The notes beneath the pieces are model-generated. The model did not search any database and was not told the DNA's origin. It saw only the letters and a list, made by a program, of their open reading frames with translations. A stretch of 7,813 bases of DNA from Planctomycetaceae bacterium UBA4732 (lineage in GTDB: Bacteria > Planctomycetota > Planctomycetia > Gemmatales > Gemmataceae), in the NCBI GenBank assembly GCA_002404095.1, contig DHJA01000037.1, positions 1-7,813 of the forward strand. Direction: 5' to 3'. Positions 6,291 through 7,813 of this stretch are shown here, piece after piece; the stretch's first letter is position 1, and every line of letters begins with the position of its first letter. Position numbers and translations under genes: made by a program.

Positions 6291-7618
6291 TGCAGAGTTT
6301 GTCCCCACTGAAGGCGCCGGCCGCCCGCCACTACGCCTGGCTGACGGCGGCCTTCGCCGCCTTCGCCCTCTACGGAAGCCTCGTGCCGTTTGAGTTCCGA
6401 CCGCTTCCGTGGGCGGAAACCCAGAAGCGCTGGGCCGAAGTCTGCGCACAACCCGTCCGCGTCGAGTCCCGGTCAGACTGGGCGGCCAACATCCTGCTAT
6501 TCGTCCCCCTCGGCTTCCTGGGCATGGCCGCTCTGTGTTCCGACCGCGGCCGAGCGGCGGATTGGTGGGCCGTGCCAACGGCCGCTGCCTGGGCGTGCTT
6601 CAGCGCCTTCTTGGAGTTCTCCCAGCTTTATTTTCCGCCGCGCGATTCGTCGATCAACGACATCGCGGCGGAATCGCTCGGGGCGGCCGTGGGAATCGCC
6701 GTGTGGATCGCGGCGGGTCGGCCGCTAACCCGGCGGGCCAGGGAGGCGTGGGCCGGTACGGAGACGGGCGGTACGGCCCTCCGGCTGCTGTCCGGTTACG
6801 TCGTGTTGCTGCTGGTCGTGCAGGTCTTTCCACCCAACCTGACGATCAGCCCAGTGGAGTTGTACCACCGCTATAAAGCCGGCCTAGTGCGGCCGGTACC
6901 GTTTGCCTTCTGGGCGGTCGATCCGCGGGCCGGCGCCAAGAAGATGGTGGAGGGGGCCGCCTGGTTCCTTCCGCTGGGGCTGCTGGCGTCGCGCCTCCCG
7001 CGCTGGCGCTCGGGGGGCGGGCGGTCGGCCTTGGAAGTGCTGGCTTTAGGGACTTTCACGGCGGCTTCGGCCGAGTTCTTGCGGCTGTTCGTGGTCACCC
7101 ATTCCTGCGACGCCAGCGACGTGGCGACCAACGGCCTGGCGGTCGTGGGAGGATGGTTCGCGGGCCTGGACGCGCGAAAGTCGGCATTCCAACGACTGGC
7201 GGCAGGCGCCTGGGTCATCGGCCTGGTCTACCTGAACTGGTTGCCGTTCGACTTCCGCTTCGACGGCGCATCGTGGGCGCGGTGGCGCGAGATTTCGTGG
7301 CTGCCGTTCGTCGACTACCTGCAAGCGTCCTACCTTGAGGAGGCCCAGGGGGCGGCGGACAAGGTGATGCAGTTTTTGCTGCTGGGCGCCCTGCTGGCCC
7401 TCGCCTTCCGCCCCCGCCTCGCATCCGGCTGGTCAGCGCTGCTGGCGTCGGCGTGCCTGCTGGCGGTGCTCTTTGAGGCCGGACAGCTCTTCCTGCCAAC
7501 GCGCTACACCAGTGTCACCGACGTATTGGTCGAGACGACGAGCGCAGGACTGGGGGTGATAGTGTGGAGTCGCATACAGAGATGGGGGGTTAGTCCCGCG
7601 GCCCTGAACTCTCCGTGA
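6290..7618 (+). CDS. Polytopic membrane protein with three VanZ-like units
   Basis: The product has 442 residues and many hydrophobic segments. VanZ-family proteins are small membrane proteins; the founding member raises teicoplanin resistance, but the biochemical role of most is unknown. Three units can be traced at about residues 63-140, 217-290 and 357-426. Each ends with the signature E-x2-[QR]-L-[YF]-x3-[RH]-x5-D-[IV]: E109/Q112/R118/D124, E262/R265/H271/D277, and E396/Q399/R405/D411, with identical spacing. Units 1 and 3 are preceded by LVPFEF (31-36) and LPFDF (318-322). Unit 2 is the most altered: Gln and Arg of the signature become Arg and His, and VFPPNL (179-184) stands where the PF motif would be. 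Normal VanZ-like proteins carry one such unit in roughly 120-200 residues, so this looks like an internal triplication. VanZ-like genes do occur in exosortase/exopolysaccharide loci. A role in envelope glycan handling is inferred from context only. Confidence 0.82.
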   Translation: MQSLSPLKAPAARHYAWLTAAFAAFALYGSLVPFEFRPLPWAETQKRWAEVCAQPVRVESRSDWAANILLFVPLGFLGMAALCSDRGRAADWWAVPTAAAWACFSAFLEFSQLYFPPRDSSINDIAAESLGAAVGIAVWIAAGRPLTRRAREAWAGTETGGTALRLLSGYVVLLLVVQVFPPNLTISPVELYHRYKAGLVRPVPFAFWAVDPRAGAKKMVEGAAWFLPLGLLASRLPRWRSGGGRSALEVLALGTFTAASAEFLRLFVVTHSCDASDVATNGLAVVGGWFAGLDARKSAFQRLAAGAWVIGLVYLNWLPFDFRFDGASWARWREISWLPFVDYLQASYLEEAQGAADKVMQFLLLGALLALAFRPRLASGWSALLASACLLAVLFEAGQLFLPTRYTSVTDVLVETTSAGLGVIVWSRIQRWGVSPAALNSP

Positions 7619-7751
7619 CCCCATGAGGCAAATTCAGGCCGCACGGGAACTAATAGAAAATACCTGAAAACCGGCGGATTCGTCATTGACGAACGGAAAA
7701 TGGAAGTTAAGCTGGATGAGTCGAAACATTCGTGTATTTGCGAAGGGGCAA
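7619..7751. other. Intergenic spacer, less GC-rich than the genes
   Basis: No convincing gene is seen on either strand. Composition shifts to many A-runs (TAATAGAAAATACC, GGAAAATGGAAG), unlike the GC-rich coding region. No hairpin followed by a T-run is present after the VanZ-like stop, so an intrinsic terminator is not evident. A 15-bp dyad lies at 7679-7693. I could not support a specific promoter. Confidence 0.6.
7679..7693. promoter_or_regulatory. 15-bp perfect dyad, possible operator-like site
   Basis: TTCGTCA and TGACGAA flank a single central T, giving a perfect 7+1+7 palindrome in the A-rich spacer. The size and symmetry are like those of binding sites for dimeric regulators, but no regulator or promoter is identifiable, and it may be chance. 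Confidence 0.3.
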
Positions 7752-7772
7752 CCACGGCTGAAACAGCCGTGG
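7752..7772. repeat. REP-like palindrome, copy 1
   Basis: CCACGGCTG and CAGCCGTGG form a perfect 9-bp stem around AAA. The same palindrome recurs in inverted orientation at 7794. The 23 bases 7753-7775 are the exact reverse complement of 7791-7813, so identity extends past the stem. Short intergenic palindromes of this kind resemble REP elements. Confidence 0.75.
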
Positions 7773-7793
7773 CACACAAGGAGGCGTCGCGTG

Positions 7794-7813
7794 CCACGGC
7801 TGTTTCAGCCGTG
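7794..7813. repeat. REP-like palindrome, copy 2 (inverted, cut by the window edge)
   Basis: CACGGCTG (7795-7802) and CAGCCGTG (7806-7813) form a stem around TTT; the last base pair of the 9-bp stem would involve base 7814, outside the window. It is inverted relative to copy 1, with a 15-nt spacer (7776-7790) between the shared 23-nt segments. Two REPs in opposite orientation resemble a BIME-type pair. Confidence 0.72.

Noticed and set aside
5922..6578. Minus-strand open frame of about 218 codons spanning the GT4/VanZ junction
   Set aside because: It overlaps two well-supported plus-strand genes and has Arg/Pro/Gly-rich antisense composition without recognisable motifs.
7504..7797. Minus-strand open frame starting near the right-edge palindromes
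   Set aside because: Its first codons are the palindrome itself and its end is antisense to the VanZ-like gene; no family features or ribosome site are seen.
1..7813. CRISPR array, tRNA/rRNA genes, insertion-sequence transposase
   Set aside because: No regularly spaced direct repeats, no cloverleaf or rRNA-like conserved stretches, and no transposase motifs were found; the only repeats are those listed.

Overview
This is a GC-rich window of about 7.8 kb, nearly filled by six codirectional plus-strand genes. They form a compact exosortase-associated exopolysaccharide cluster. In order they are: an exosortase-type membrane transpeptidase (142-1131), a Wzc/BY-kinase-like chain-length and tyrosine-kinase protein (1192-3405), an EpsI-family exosortase partner (3429-4079), a PglC/WcaJ-type initiating sugar-phosphate transferase (4145-4990), a PEP-CTERM-system GT4 glycosyltransferase of the TIGR03087 type (5037-6290), and a polytopic protein with three VanZ-like units (6290-7618). 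Intergenic gaps are 60, 23, 65 and 46 nt, and the last two genes overlap by 1 nt, so one polycistronic transcript is likely.

Organism: high GC, an exosortase with a separate EpsI protein, and short high-copy-looking palindromes of the form CCACGGCTG-AAA-CAGCCGTGG in the spacer all fit Planctomycetota or a related PVC-group bacterium. This is an inference from style and gene content. No rRNA or other taxonomic marker is present.

How the genes fit together: the initiating transferase would load the first sugar phosphate on undecaprenyl phosphate and the GT4 enzyme would extend the glycan. The Wzc-like protein would control chain length or export. The exosortase with EpsI would process C-terminally tagged surface proteins, which in such bacteria are thought to be matured together with the exopolysaccharide. 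No PEP-CTERM-like substrate, flippase, polymerase or outer-membrane export gene lies in the window, so the locus probably continues outside it or its substrates are elsewhere.

The edges carry noncoding structure. At the left, an imperfect inverted repeat of about 90 nt (26-115) lies directly before the exosortase and contains the ATG of its longest reading frame, so the internal ATG at 142 is preferred. At the right, about 195 nt without a convincing gene (7619-7813) is less GC-rich. It contains a 15-bp dyad and ends in two REP-like palindromes in opposite orientation, 15 nt apart.

The least ordinary observations are the three VanZ-like units with identically spaced signature residues, the left-edge inverted repeat, the paired palindromes at the right edge, a 63-bp in-frame tandem duplication in the sugar transferase N-terminus, and the atypical nucleotide-binding and tail motifs of the BY-kinase-like protein.
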